A stretch of DNA of 64,000 bases from Caldilineaceae bacterium (GCA_022821545.1 JAJEDJ010000030.1:248001-312000), one strand, 5' to 3'; positions 35,282 through 44,531 are shown, counted from the first letter of the stretch. A program made the numbers and translations. The notes: a model not told the origin generated them from the sequence alone.

Positions 35282-36178
35282 GTGAGTACCACAACCTCCA
35301 CGCAGGTCGCCCCCTCTACCCGGCGTCCCCTCCGGTATTACCAGATCGGATCGCACCTGTTTATCACCGTCATGCTGCTCCTCTCTCTAATACCCACCTA
35401 CCTGCTGATCACCTGGTCTTTCAAGAACGGCCTCCAATATCGTTGGGAACGGTGGGCCATCAGCTTTCCGCTGCGCTGGCGCAACTATATCGCCGCCTGG
35501 GACATCGTCGGCGATTATATGATCAACACCATCATCGTAGCCATCATCGGCCTCATGGGAATGTTGCTGCTCTCGCTCATCGGCGGCTATGTCTTCGCCC
35601 GCATGGACTTTCCCTTCCGCGAAACGCTCTATTACGCCATCATCGCCCTACTGATGGTTCCCTGGGTCCTTTCCTTCATCCCCGCCTACATGGTCTACGT
35701 GCGCCTCGGCCTGCTGAACAATCGACTGTCCATGATTATCCCCGAGCTGGCGGGCGGCCCTATCTTCGGCATTTTCCTCATGCGCGCCTTCATTGCCGGA
35801 ATCCCGGAGGAGCTCTTCGAATCCGCCCGCTGTGACGGCGCCGGCGTCCTCGACCTCATCGGCCGCATCACCCTCCCGCTGTCACTGCCTGGGCTCGCCA
35901 CCCTGGCCGTTCTCAACTTCATCGGTGTCTGGAACTCCTTCCTCTGGCCGCTGGTCATGATCCAGGATGACGAAAAACAGATGATCGCGGTCGGACTCTA
36001 CAAGCTGGCACGATCCGCCACGTACGGCGGCGTCGCCGGCTGGACGAGCCAGGACTTCAGCGTCTGGGGCCCGCTCTATGCCGGCTATGTGATCGCTTCG
36101 CTGCCCCTCGTTCTCCTGTTTATCGTCCTGGGCAAATTCTACGTCGAAGGCCTGGTCGACTCCGGCCTCAAAGTCTAA
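35282..36178 (+). CDS. Sugar ABC transporter permease, MalG/UgpE type
   Basis: 298 residues, starting at GTG 35282 with AAGGAGAA upstream. Six membrane helices; LSLIPTYLLITWSFKNGLQY near the N-terminus and the EAA loop LFESARCDGAGVLDLIGRIT. It completes the importer begun at 32152. No ATP-binding subunit gene is nearby, so a shared MsmX-like ATPase from elsewhere is expected. Confidence 0.93.
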   Translation: MSTTTSTQVAPSTRRPLRYYQIGSHLFITVMLLLSLIPTYLLITWSFKNGLQYRWERWAISFPLRWRNYIAAWDIVGDYMINTIIVAIIGLMGMLLLSLIGGYVFARMDFPFRETLYYAIIALLMVPWVLSFIPAYMVYVRLGLLNNRLSMIIPELAGGPIFGIFLMRAFIAGIPEELFESARCDGAGVLDLIGRITLPLSLPGLATLAVLNFIGVWNSFLWPLVMIQDDEKQMIAVGLYKLARSATYGGVAGWTSQDFSVWGPLYAGYVIASLPLVLLFIVLGKFYVEGLVDSGLKV

Positions 36179-36263
36179 CTCAAACCGAAATCCTCCCGGC
36201 AGCGCAGGAGACCTCCGGTCCCGCACGCCCCGCCGCTGCCGACAAGCCAGGGAAGCAACAGAC

Positions 36264-37646
36264 ATGACAAACGCGACCCAGTCCATGTTCTTCAAATCCA
36301 AAGGTGTCGACGCCCACTGGGATACCTGGATGTTTTTCCATGAGGGCGTCTTCTATCTCTTTTATCTGATCACCGAGTACAGCCCCGGCGAAGGCTTCGG
36401 CCTCGCCACCTCCCCCGACGGCGTCACCTGGACCGACCACGGTTGGGCCGTCAAAGCCTCGGAAAAGATGGTCACCTACCTCGGCACCGGCGCCGTCTGG
36501 AAGTCTCCCGACTTCGACAGCAGCGGCCGCTTCATCTGCAACTACTCCGAATGGCGAGTCGAAGACGACGGCCGCCAGACCCAGAACATCCTCTTCGCCT
36601 GGAGCGACGACCTGATGAACTGGACAAAGTTCGGCGACGATCACATCTTCAAAGTCGACACCCGCTACTACGAGCAGCACGGCCGCTGGGACTGCATCTT
36701 CCCCCTCCCTCGTCCGCAGGGCGGCTACTACGGCTTCTGGACCGCCACCCCCAAAGAAGCAATCGGTTTCGGCTTCGGCCGCAGCGACGACGGCGTCCAC
36801 TGGGAGGCCCTCTCCTCCCCCGAGCTCATTTGGGAAGGCGCCGACCCGCCGCACAGCATGGAGGCCGGCGCAGTCGCTGAGTTCAACGGCAAGTATTACG
36901 CCATCGTAGGCCAGGGCTCAAGGACTATGAAGACCATGATCGCCGACAGTCCCGCCGGTCCGTATAGCATCGCTCCCGTGAACTACGCCCTCCTCGAAAA
37001 CTCCGGCGAGCACAAACACACCTACTTCGCCCGTTTCCTCCGCACGCCCGACGACATCCTCGTCAACCATCACGCCGTAACCCGCTTCCAGCTCGACACG
37101 GGCCGCGACATCTGCTACTGGGCCCCCCTCAAACGAGCCTTCGTCGACGAAGCCGGAACCCTCTGGTTCGGCTACTGGCAGGGCAACGAAGCCCTGAAGA
37201 AAAACCCGGTCCCCACCCGATTCGCCCCTGCCAACGGACGCGTCCAAATGGCTGAAGCAATAGTCGACACCGCGAACGGCATAGTAATCGAGGGCAGCGT
37301 CACTCTCCCTGCAGCCGACCTGCCCGAATCAAACTGGCCCGGTCTTTACGTCGAGTATGAAACCGGCCGCGGCAGTTTCATTCAAGTGGGAACCAGGGGC
37401 GTCACCCATTTCGGCCTCATGACGGAGAACGAAGGCAGTTCCCATCTGGAGGATGTCATGGCGCGCGAGCGGCCGTTTGCCAGCACAGCGCGATTCCGAA
37501 CCCTTCTGAAAGAATCAGTCCTCGAATTCTACCTGGACGACCTCCTGATTCAGTCCTACAGCCTGCCCGCCGAAGCGACCGGCCGCATCGGCCTCCTGAA
37601 CACCAGCGGCCTGATTCATGAAGTCCAGGTCTGGAACGCCGTCTGA
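36264..37646 (+). CDS. GH43/GH32-like glycoside hydrolase
   Basis: 460 residues. The N-terminal two thirds is a five-bladed beta-propeller of clan GH-F/J type: HWDTWMFFHEGVFYLFYL, FGLATSPDGVTWTDHG, GAVWKSPDFDSSGRFIC, YYGFWTATPKEAIGFGFGRS and MEAGAVAEFNGKYYAIVG give the repeating strand patterns and several candidate acidic catalytic residues. The C-terminal part (from about residue 330) is a concanavalin-like sandwich as in GH32 proteins. No signal peptide, so it would act in the cytosol on oligosaccharides imported by the operon it ends. Linkage specificity cannot be stated. Confidence 0.85.
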   Translation: MTNATQSMFFKSKGVDAHWDTWMFFHEGVFYLFYLITEYSPGEGFGLATSPDGVTWTDHGWAVKASEKMVTYLGTGAVWKSPDFDSSGRFICNYSEWRVEDDGRQTQNILFAWSDDLMNWTKFGDDHIFKVDTRYYEQHGRWDCIFPLPRPQGGYYGFWTATPKEAIGFGFGRSDDGVHWEALSSPELIWEGADPPHSMEAGAVAEFNGKYYAIVGQGSRTMKTMIADSPAGPYSIAPVNYALLENSGEHKHTYFARFLRTPDDILVNHHAVTRFQLDTGRDICYWAPLKRAFVDEAGTLWFGYWQGNEALKKNPVPTRFAPANGRVQMAEAIVDTANGIVIEGSVTLPAADLPESNWPGLYVEYETGRGSFIQVGTRGVTHFGLMTENEGSSHLEDVMARERPFASTARFRTLLKESVLEFYLDDLLIQSYSLPAEATGRIGLLNTSGLIHEVQVWNAV

Positions 37647-37788
37647 GGAAGTCGCAACAGACTCTCTTTGTCCCGGAACCGAAGAACTGATAGATTCACT
37701 TCCCACACACGAGGTACGGCTCAAAATAAGGCAGGCGGTCCCTTCGGGGAGTTGATGAGCAAACTTTCCCCTTCCGTACCCTGGGCAG

Positions 37789-37794
37789 TATAAT
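37789..37794 (+). promoter_or_regulatory. Candidate -10 box for the 37860 PhyH gene
   Basis: A perfect TATAAT stands 65 bases before the ATG at 37860. No good -35 box is visible at 16-18 bases (the nearest is TTTCCC at 37765), so an activator may be needed. Confidence 0.35.
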
Positions 37795-37859
37795 TCCTCG
37801 AAACCAGCCTGCCGCGACGCCTGCGCCGATACGACGCGTCAACAAATGGACAAAGCGCC

Positions 37860-38825
37860 ATGAGCCTGACACAGACCGAACTCTCCCAATTCCAACGCCA
37901 GGGCTTTCTGCTCAAGTCCGGCCTCTTCTCGTCGGAAGACCTGAAGCCGCTGCAGGACGCCTTGACCGAGATCATCGATCAAGGCGCCCGCGAACTGCAG
38001 GCAGACGGCAGTCTGACAGACATATACGCGGATCAGCCTTTTGGACTCCGCCTGGCCAGCATCCACGCCGAAAACGAAGAAGCCGGCGAAGAATTGGCCC
38101 GTCGCGTCATGGGCAAGGGTGGCGGCGGCTACAACGGCCCCGCCATGCTGCAAACGATTCGCCACCCGGCACTCCTCTCCTGCATTGAGAGTCTCGTCGG
38201 CCCCGACATCGTCGGTTCCTCCGTCTACCGCATCCGCCCCAAGCTTCCCGGTTGGGATCGCGGCGAGGTCCCCTGGCATCAGGACGCCGGCTATACGCTC
38301 GCCCACTGCGACCGTCATCTCATCATCACCTGCTGGGTCCCCCTCGTCGACGCCACCCTCGAGAACGGCTGCCTCCACGTCATCCCAACCGTCCACCACT
38401 CCGGCATCCTGCGCCACTACACCGGCGGCCACGCCGGCTTCCTCGAAGTCCCGGACGAGGAACTGCCCCCGGTCGAGCCGGTCCCCGTTCCCATGAAGGC
38501 TGGCGACGCACTCCTCCTTACCAACCTCACGCCCCACGCCTCTTTCGCCAACCGCACCAATGTGGTCCGCTGGAGCATCGACCTGCGCTACCAGAACGCG
38601 AACGTACCCAACAACGTCGAAGAAGAACCGGCTTCCTACACGCCCGAACGCGATCCCGTCACCATGGCCTGCTATCCGCCCGAAGCCGACTTCGTCATTC
38701 GCGATCAAAGCGACCCTGCACGCGAAGTCCACTCCGCCGATCAGTTCAGGCAACTGCGCGAGCGCTACGAAACAACCCGTCCCAGCACACCCGGCCGCGG
38801 CTGGACTCCCTTGCAAGATCGCTAA
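37860..38825 (+). CDS. Phytanoyl-CoA dioxygenase (PhyH) family protein
   Basis: 321 residues. Fe(II) ligands are H-Q-D in VPWHQDAGYTLAHC and the distal His in TPHASFANRTNVVRWSIDLRYQ, which also carries the 2-oxoglutarate Arg. YRIRPKLPGW before the first ligands and VIPTVHHSGIL after them are typical. It is closest in pattern to the PhyH at 61444 (both end the core with NRT-VRWSID-RY). It opens the oxidative island, between a glycosidase and the desaturase-Rieske fusion. An O-dealkylation or ring hydroxylation of a sugar-like substrate is plausible but unproven. Confidence 0.92.
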   Translation: MSLTQTELSQFQRQGFLLKSGLFSSEDLKPLQDALTEIIDQGARELQADGSLTDIYADQPFGLRLASIHAENEEAGEELARRVMGKGGGGYNGPAMLQTIRHPALLSCIESLVGPDIVGSSVYRIRPKLPGWDRGEVPWHQDAGYTLAHCDRHLIITCWVPLVDATLENGCLHVIPTVHHSGILRHYTGGHAGFLEVPDEELPPVEPVPVPMKAGDALLLTNLTPHASFANRTNVVRWSIDLRYQNANVPNNVEEEPASYTPERDPVTMACYPPEADFVIRDQSDPAREVHSADQFRQLRERYETTRPSTPGRGWTPLQDR

Positions 38826-38929
38826 CGAAGAGTCTTTATAGCGCAAGACTACCCCTCACATCTGCTTCGTCCCAGTGCCCTGCCGGAATGGGGTCACCAG
38901 CGCGAGATGCGGACTGCCTGCTTTTGATG

Positions 38930-38935
38930 TATAAT
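38930..38935 (+). promoter_or_regulatory. Candidate -10 box in the leader of the desaturase genes
   Basis: The 341-base gap 38826-39166 has a perfect TATAAT at 38930-38935 without a good -35 box. Transcription from there would give a leader of about 225 bases with a possible 23-codon reading frame (ATG at 38980). No stable structure was recognised. Confidence 0.35.
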
Positions 38936-39166
38936 TTGCAGCCGGGAGCGCACTCCCGCGCCGACCGCCGCCCCCGGCGAATGAACCGTAGCCGAAGCGG
39001 GCATACCCAGAAAGCGCGCACCCAAGCTTCTCTTGCTCAGGCAGGCCTGTAATCAACAAATCTTGCCCGCGAGGACGCGGACCGTTGCGCCCGTTTTCGA
39101 CGCAACTCCCGCAGACTGCCGCATGTCAGTCTCCCGTCCGGTCGTGTACGAGAAAGGAGAACTCCC

Positions 39167-40573
39167 ATGAGTGTACAGGCGATTCCCAGGGACTACAGCC
39201 TCTCCGGCGGCCACAAGGACGCCGTTGAACTCGACGACGACCGCATTGTCGAGCGCATGGAGGAGACCTGGTGGAAGCCCAAGCTTTCTCGCCAGCAGAT
39301 GCGAGAGATCATGCAGCGGCGCAACGGGCCCGCCCTCCGGCACTACGGCCTTTGGTTTTTCCTGCTCGCCGTCAGCGCATACCTTGCCGTAGTTTCCTGG
39401 GGAACCTGGTGGGCGATTCCCGCATTTCTCGTCTACGGGACGATCTATTCCTCGTCCGACGCCAGCTGGCACGAATGCGGTCACGGCACGCCCTTCCGCA
39501 CGCACTGGCTCAACGAACTCTTGTATCACGTCAGCTCTTTCATGACCTTTCGCGAAGCCTACATGTGGCGTTGGAGCCATTCCCGTCACCATACTCACAC
39601 CTACATTGTCGGACGCGATCCCGAAATCCAGGTACAGCGCCCCGCCGACCTGCTCAAGATCGCGATGGATTTCTTCTATCTTCGCAGCGGGCCCCCCGAA
39701 GTCTGGCGGGTCGTGCGCAACGCCTTCGCCCGTCCCAACTCCGACGTACTCGACTTCATGCCGGAACGTGAACTGGCCAAAATGTACTGGTCATCCCGCA
39801 TTTACCTGGCCATCCTCGCGGCCTTCGCCCTCTGGTCAATCGCAATCAGCAGCTTCCTGCCCATGATGTTCGTGCTCCTGCCCCGCTTTTACGGCGGCTG
39901 GCTCCATCAGCTACTGGGCCTGACCCAGCACGCCGGCCTCGGCGAGGACACCTACGACCACCGCGAGAACACGCGCACCGTCTTCGTCAACCCGGTTTTC
40001 GCCTACTTATACATGAACATGCAGTATCACATTGAGCATCACTCCATGCCGATGACCCCCTTCCACGCCCTGCCCAAACTGCACGAGGCCGTAAGAGACC
40101 AGATGCCCCCGCCATACAAGGGCCTCTGGGCGTGCTACAAGGAGATGATCCCCGCCCTTATCAAGCAGGCAACCGGAGACCCCGGCTATCAGATCATGCG
40201 TCCCATCCCGCAGGACACGGAAACCGAAACCGTAGAATCGCATACCGCCGCCGAGTCCTCCGGCGAATGGGTTGAGGTCTGCCCGGTCGAAGACCTCGAT
40301 GAAGAAGATGTCATCCGCCTGGACCACGGCAGCCGCACGCTTGCCGTCTACCGCCTCAAGGGAGACAGATTCTACGCCACCGACGGCCTCTGCACCCACG
40401 AGTACGCCTATCTCGCCGACGGACTGGTCATCGAAGACGTCATCGAGTGCCCGCTTCATAACGGTCGCTTCGACATAACCACAGGCCGCGCCCTGCGCGC
40501 GCCCGCCTGCGACCATCTCGAAACCTATCCCGTAGAACGCCGCGGAAATACGCTCTTTGTTCGCGTCGCCTGA
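39167..40573 (+). CDS. Desaturase-like di-iron oxygenase fused to Rieske ferredoxin (MocD-MocE fusion)
   Basis: 468 residues. Residues about 60-330 are a fatty-acid-desaturase/alkane-hydroxylase-type membrane oxygenase with the three His boxes HECGH (near 102), HSRHH (near 137) and HIEHH (near 287) and hydrophobic segments between. After a Glu/Thr-rich linker, residues about 365-468 are a complete Rieske [2Fe-2S] domain with CTH (near 409) and CPLH (near 427), of the small bacterial ferredoxin type. In rhizopine catabolism the same two activities are separate proteins, MocD and MocE. The fusion supplies its own electron carrier; a ferredoxin reductase (MocF) is not in the window. AAAGGAGAA precedes the ATG. 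Likely role: oxidative O-demethylation or hydroxylation of an imported compound. Confidence 0.88.
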   Translation: MSVQAIPRDYSLSGGHKDAVELDDDRIVERMEETWWKPKLSRQQMREIMQRRNGPALRHYGLWFFLLAVSAYLAVVSWGTWWAIPAFLVYGTIYSSSDASWHECGHGTPFRTHWLNELLYHVSSFMTFREAYMWRWSHSRHHTHTYIVGRDPEIQVQRPADLLKIAMDFFYLRSGPPEVWRVVRNAFARPNSDVLDFMPERELAKMYWSSRIYLAILAAFALWSIAISSFLPMMFVLLPRFYGGWLHQLLGLTQHAGLGEDTYDHRENTRTVFVNPVFAYLYMNMQYHIEHHSMPMTPFHALPKLHEAVRDQMPPPYKGLWACYKEMIPALIKQATGDPGYQIMRPIPQDTETETVESHTAAESSGEWVEVCPVEDLDEEDVIRLDHGSRTLAVYRLKGDRFYATDGLCTHEYAYLADGLVIEDVIECPLHNGRFDITTGRALRAPACDHLETYPVERRGNTLFVRVA

Positions 40574-40629
40574 CACGGCAGAATGCGCATTAGCTCCCTG
40601 ACTGGACGGTTTTCGAGAGGAGATCAGCC

Positions 40630-41790
40630 ATGAGCGTGCAAGCGATTCGCAGAGACTACAGCCTCTCCGGCGGCAACCGCGACGCCGTCAAACTCGACGG
40701 CGACCGCATCCTCGGCCGCGTTGAAGAGGAGTGGTGGAAGCCGAAGCTTTCCCGCCGCCAGATGCGCGACATCATGCAGCGCCGCGACGGACCCGGCCTC
40801 TGGCACTTCGGCCTCTGGTTCCTGCTGCTGGGCGTCAGCGCCTATCTGGCCGCAATCTCCTGGGGCACCTGGTGGGCCGTGCCCGCATTCCTCGTCTACG
40901 GCACCATTTACACATCCGCCGACTCCCGCTGGCACGAGAGCGGCCACGGCACGCCTTTCCGCACGCGCTGGCTGAACGAGGTCGTGTACGCCATTGCCTC
41001 CTTCATCGCCATTCGCGAAGCCTACCTGTGGCGCTGGAGCCACTCCCGCCACCATACGCATACCTACTTCGTGGGCCGCGACCCCGAAATCCAGGTCCAG
41101 CGTCCCGCCGACATTGTCAAGCTCCTCTTGGACTTCTTCTACCTGCGCAGCGGCCCGCCCGAAGTCTGGCGCCTCATCCGCAACGCCTGCGGCCGCCCCA
41201 ACGACGACGTGCGGGATTTCGTGCCAGAGCGGGACCTGCAAAAGATGTACTGGTCCAGCCGCGTCCACATCGCCATTTACTGCGCCTTCGCAATCTGGTC
41301 CATCCTCGTGGGCAGCATCCTGCCCATGATGTTCGTCCTCCTACCCCGCTTCTACGGCGGCTGGCTCCAACAGCTCCTGAGCCTCCCCCAGCACGCCGGC
41401 CTCGGAGAGGATACCTACGACCATCGCGAGAACACGCGCACCATCTACGTCAATCCCGTTTTCGCCTTCCTTTACGTCAACATGCAGTACCATCTCGAGC
41501 ATCACACCATGCCCATGACCCCCTTCCATGCTCTGCCCAAACTGCATGAGGCCGTCAAGGACCAGATGCCCCCTCCCTACAAGAGCCTGTGGGCGGCTTA
41601 CAAGGAGTTGATTCCCGCCCTCATCAAACAGGCCACCGGCGACCCCGACTACAGGGTTATCCGTCCGATACCCAAGGACCCCGAAGCCGAAGCCACTGAA
41701 ATTCAGTCCGCCGCCGAGACCTCCGGCGAATTGATCGAGGTCGGCCCGGTCGAAGACATCGAAGAAAAGGACGTCATCCGCCTCGGCTGA
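40630..41790 (+). CDS. Desaturase-like di-iron oxygenase, tandem paralog without Rieske domain
   Basis: 386 residues, highly similar to the preceding protein over its whole length from MSVQAIRRDYSLSGG onward, so a tandem duplicate. His boxes are kept: HESGH (Cys replaced by Ser), HSRHH, HLEHH. Similarity runs through the linker into the first strand of the Rieske domain (ELIEVGPVEDIEEKDVIRL) and then stops at a TGA, removing both [2Fe-2S] ligand motifs. No Rieske remnant is seen after the stop. It would need the ferredoxin domain of its neighbour or another ferredoxin. The two may act as a hetero-oligomer or on different substrates. Confidence 0.88.
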   Translation: MSVQAIRRDYSLSGGNRDAVKLDGDRILGRVEEEWWKPKLSRRQMRDIMQRRDGPGLWHFGLWFLLLGVSAYLAAISWGTWWAVPAFLVYGTIYTSADSRWHESGHGTPFRTRWLNEVVYAIASFIAIREAYLWRWSHSRHHTHTYFVGRDPEIQVQRPADIVKLLLDFFYLRSGPPEVWRLIRNACGRPNDDVRDFVPERDLQKMYWSSRVHIAIYCAFAIWSILVGSILPMMFVLLPRFYGGWLQQLLSLPQHAGLGEDTYDHRENTRTIYVNPVFAFLYVNMQYHLEHHTMPMTPFHALPKLHEAVKDQMPPPYKSLWAAYKELIPALIKQATGDPDYRVIRPIPKDPEAEATEIQSAAETSGELIEVGPVEDIEEKDVIRLG

Positions 41791-41872
41791 CCCGCCCCGT
41801 CCGAACCAACAGCAATTCGAGACCATTCGTCACAGTCAGCAAGGTACACACACGCAGCAAGGAACACACACG

Positions 41873-42829
41873 ATGCAGATCGCCTTTATCGGAGTCGGCG
41901 GGATCGCCCAAAATTACATCGGCAGCCTCGAAAAACTGGACCGGACCGTAGCCGCGGTATGTGACGTCAATGCCCAGACCGCCGCCCGCGTCGCCGACGA
42001 ACTCAACTGCAGCGGCTACACAGACCACCGCGAAATGCTGGCACGCGAAAACCTGGACGCGGTCTTCGTCGCCATTCCACCGGCCGCCCATGACACGCAG
42101 ACGATCGACGCCGCCGCCGCCGGCGCCCATGTCTTCGTCGCCAAGCCGGTCGCACTGGACCTCGACGTCGCCCGCCGTACGCAGGAGGCGATCGCCGCCA
42201 GCGGCCGCATCAATCAGGCCGGTTATATGGCCCGTTATTCCGACATCACCGAGCGCGCTAAAGAGCTTGTGCGGGGCCGCGACCTCGGCATGGGGATGGG
42301 CCGCTTCCTCACCCGCATGCCCCCCTCCCATCCCTGGTGGGGCAAGTTCGCGGTCAGCGCCGGCCAGCTCGTCGAGCAGAGCACGCACGTTTTCGACTGG
42401 CTGCGTTACTTCCTCGGCGAAGTCGAAACCGTCCACGCATTCGGCCACGACGGGCCCGATAACACGATCGCCGATTTCGAGGACAGCACCGTCGTCAATC
42501 TCAGATTCGCCAGCGGCGCCATCGGCAGCATCGTCAGCACCTGCTCCGCACGCGTCAAGGACGGCTTCATGACCGAACTCTGCGGCCGCGACCTCTACCT
42601 TCGCCTGGCGATGGACACCCACATCTCCGGCTACGTCGACCAGAAGGAGATCGACTACCACGGCCAGGAACGCGGATACTTCCGCCAGATCGAATGCTTC
42701 CTCGCCGCCGTCGAAGCCCAGGACCAGAGCCTCGTCCGCTCCTCCTACGCCGACGCCGTCAACTCCCTCGCCGTTACCCTGGCAGCAAACCGCTCCCTGG
42801 AAAGCGGCCAAGTCGAAACAGTGGATTGA
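41873..42829 (+). CDS. Gfo/Idh/MocA family oxidoreductase (MocA-like)
   Basis: 318 residues. The Rossmann fold is at the N-terminus (IAFIGVGGIAQNYIGSLEKL), the cofactor/catalytic loop reads HVFVAKPVALD (AKP for the usual EKP, keeping the Lys), and the C-terminal domain has STHVFDWLRYFLGEVE, with the Asp/His positions used in catalysis by inositol and sugar dehydrogenases. It oxidises a hydroxyl of a cyclitol or sugar with NAD(P). The next gene, a sugar isomerase-like protein, starts four bases after its stop, so the pair is co-translated; together they match the MocA/MocC pairing. Confidence 0.93.
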   Translation: MQIAFIGVGGIAQNYIGSLEKLDRTVAAVCDVNAQTAARVADELNCSGYTDHREMLARENLDAVFVAIPPAAHDTQTIDAAAAGAHVFVAKPVALDLDVARRTQEAIAASGRINQAGYMARYSDITERAKELVRGRDLGMGMGRFLTRMPPSHPWWGKFAVSAGQLVEQSTHVFDWLRYFLGEVETVHAFGHDGPDNTIADFEDSTVVNLRFASGAIGSIVSTCSARVKDGFMTELCGRDLYLRLAMDTHISGYVDQKEIDYHGQERGYFRQIECFLAAVEAQDQSLVRSSYADAVNSLAVTLAANRSLESGQVETVD

Positions 42830-42832
42830 CCA

Positions 42833-43663
42833 ATGAAATTCGGCACACTGCAGAACGTAATCGATCAGCCGCTTTCAACCGTGTTCGCCGTCGCATCGGA
42901 GCTCGGCTTTGAAGGCGTCGAAATCGACTGGTACGACGTCTCCGAGGCCCAGCCCGGCGGCGGTCCCCTCGCGCCGGAGAACCGGGCAACAGTCCGCCAG
43001 GCAGCGGCCCAGGCCGGCGTGGAGATTCCCTCGGTGGCCGCCCATTTCCTCAATCACGGAGGCCTCGCCGACGCCGAAAAAGAAGAATTCGGCCTCGAAG
43101 CCGTTCGCGCCGGCATTCGCCTTTGCACCGACCTCGGCGCGACCTATCTGCTCGTGCCCTTTTTCGGCTCGGCAATGATGACGGGGCAGCAGGCCGTCGC
43201 CCGCCTGGAAGCAAACCTGCGCCTGCTCGCGCCCGAAGCTGAGGCAGCCGGCGTCACTCTGGCAATTGAGCATACCCTGCGGGGGGACCACACCTCCGCC
43301 CTGCTCGACCGAGTCGACTCCTCCTTCATCGGAGACTACTGGGATATGGCCAACTGTATGGGGCTTGGCTACGACCCCATCGAAGAGATCGCCCAGCTTG
43401 GTCGGCACATCGTACGCGTCCATGCCAAGGAATATCACCGGGGCGATGCGCCCCCCGGCAGCCCGGAAGAGCCCCACTTCGACGGTCTCAACACGAAGCC
43501 CTTTGGCCAGGGCGACGTGCCCGTAGCGGCCGTTCTCTCCGCCCTGCAAAAGGCCGGTTATGACAGCTATGTCGTCCTCGAAACCGGCAGGTTCGACGAT
43601 GCCAAGCGCTCGGCAAAGGCAGCCCTCTCCCTGCTCCAGCAGCTGACAGGCCACGAACAATGA
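42833..43663 (+). CDS. Sugar phosphate isomerase/epimerase family TIM barrel (MocC/IolE-like)
   Basis: 276 residues of the xylose isomerase-like (AP endonuclease 2) barrel. Metal-binding residues can be placed in IEHTL (Glu), GDYWDMANC (Asp), VRVHAKEYHRG (His) and VVLETGRF (Glu). Homologs include MocC, inosose dehydratase IolE and hydroxypyruvate isomerase; the sequence alone does not choose between them. The ATG lies four bases after the Gfo/Idh stop, and its own stop overlaps the next ATG (ATGA), so three genes are tightly coupled. Likely acts on the keto product of the dehydrogenase. Confidence 0.91.
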   Translation: MKFGTLQNVIDQPLSTVFAVASELGFEGVEIDWYDVSEAQPGGGPLAPENRATVRQAAAQAGVEIPSVAAHFLNHGGLADAEKEEFGLEAVRAGIRLCTDLGATYLLVPFFGSAMMTGQQAVARLEANLRLLAPEAEAAGVTLAIEHTLRGDHTSALLDRVDSSFIGDYWDMANCMGLGYDPIEEIAQLGRHIVRVHAKEYHRGDAPPGSPEEPHFDGLNTKPFGQGDVPVAAVLSALQKAGYDSYVVLETGRFDDAKRSAKAALSLLQQLTGHEQ

Positions 43664-44475
43664 GCGCCAATCCCTACGCAATTTACCGTTTCGCAGGCAA
43701 AGCGGCCCTCGTCTCGGGAGGCGCCTCCGGAATCGGGCGCGCCACCGCGATACGCCTCGCAGCCGAAGGGGCGCATGTCTTCATCGCCGATCTGAACAAG
43801 GAGATGGCAGATCAAGCCGTAGCTGAGATCCGGGCGGCAGGAGGCAGCGCCGCGCGCGTAGACGTTGACCTGGCAGACGACGCTTCCGTCGAAGGCTGCG
43901 CGCGTGCAGTCGCAGAAGAGGTTTCCGCCCTCCACATTCTCGTCAACAACGCCGCCATCCTGCGCCAGGGCCGGATAGAGGATGGAGGCTGGATTGAAAA
44001 CTGGGAGATTGAGACCCGTATCGGTCTGCGGGGCTGGGTGATGATGACACAGCTGCTTCTGCCGCTCCTGAAGCGGGAGGGCGGGGCCATCGTCAACCTC
44101 TCATCCGAAGGGGGCTACCTCGGCCGCCCCGGTATGTGGGTCTACGACGCAATCAAAGCCGGCGTCGTTTCCACCACTAAGACAATGGCCCAGGAGTTCA
44201 CCAAATACGGCATTCGCGTCAACGCCGTCGCGCCCGGCTGGATCGTGACGGAAATGCACTTCGCCGGCGATCCCGATCCCGCCGCCCGCAAAAAAGAGCT
44301 GGAAGAAACGCCGATCAGTTCCTGCCTCATGCAACGGCGCGCCGCACCGGAGGAAGTGGCCGGCGCCATTGCCTTCCTGCTCAGCGACGACGCCTCCTAC
44401 ATCACCGGCACAACCCTCCACGTAGACGGCGGGCGCGTCGGCATGAATCTGGGACACCTCGGCATACTGGAGTAG
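43660..44475 (+). CDS. Short-chain dehydrogenase/reductase (classical SDR)
   Basis: 271 residues. Cofactor motif SGGASGIGRATAIRLA, NNAAIL, catalytic Ser in NLSSEGGYLG and Y-x-x-x-K as YDAIK. The acidic residue after the second strand (FIADLNKEM) suggests NAD preference. VDGGRVGMNLGHLG near the C-terminus fits the usual TGTTLHVDGG. It overlaps the upstream isomerase stop by ATGA. It probably oxidises or reduces a sugar or cyclitol intermediate in the same pathway. Confidence 0.94.
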   Translation: MSANPYAIYRFAGKAALVSGGASGIGRATAIRLAAEGAHVFIADLNKEMADQAVAEIRAAGGSAARVDVDLADDASVEGCARAVAEEVSALHILVNNAAILRQGRIEDGGWIENWEIETRIGLRGWVMMTQLLLPLLKREGGAIVNLSSEGGYLGRPGMWVYDAIKAGVVSTTKTMAQEFTKYGIRVNAVAPGWIVTEMHFAGDPDPAARKKELEETPISSCLMQRRAAPEEVAGAIAFLLSDDASYITGTTLHVDGGRVGMNLGHLGILE

Positions 44476-44531
44476 AATGGCTGCACAGTACCGGCCCAAC
44501 TTGCAGCCCTACCCCCACCCCGGAGCTCCAA

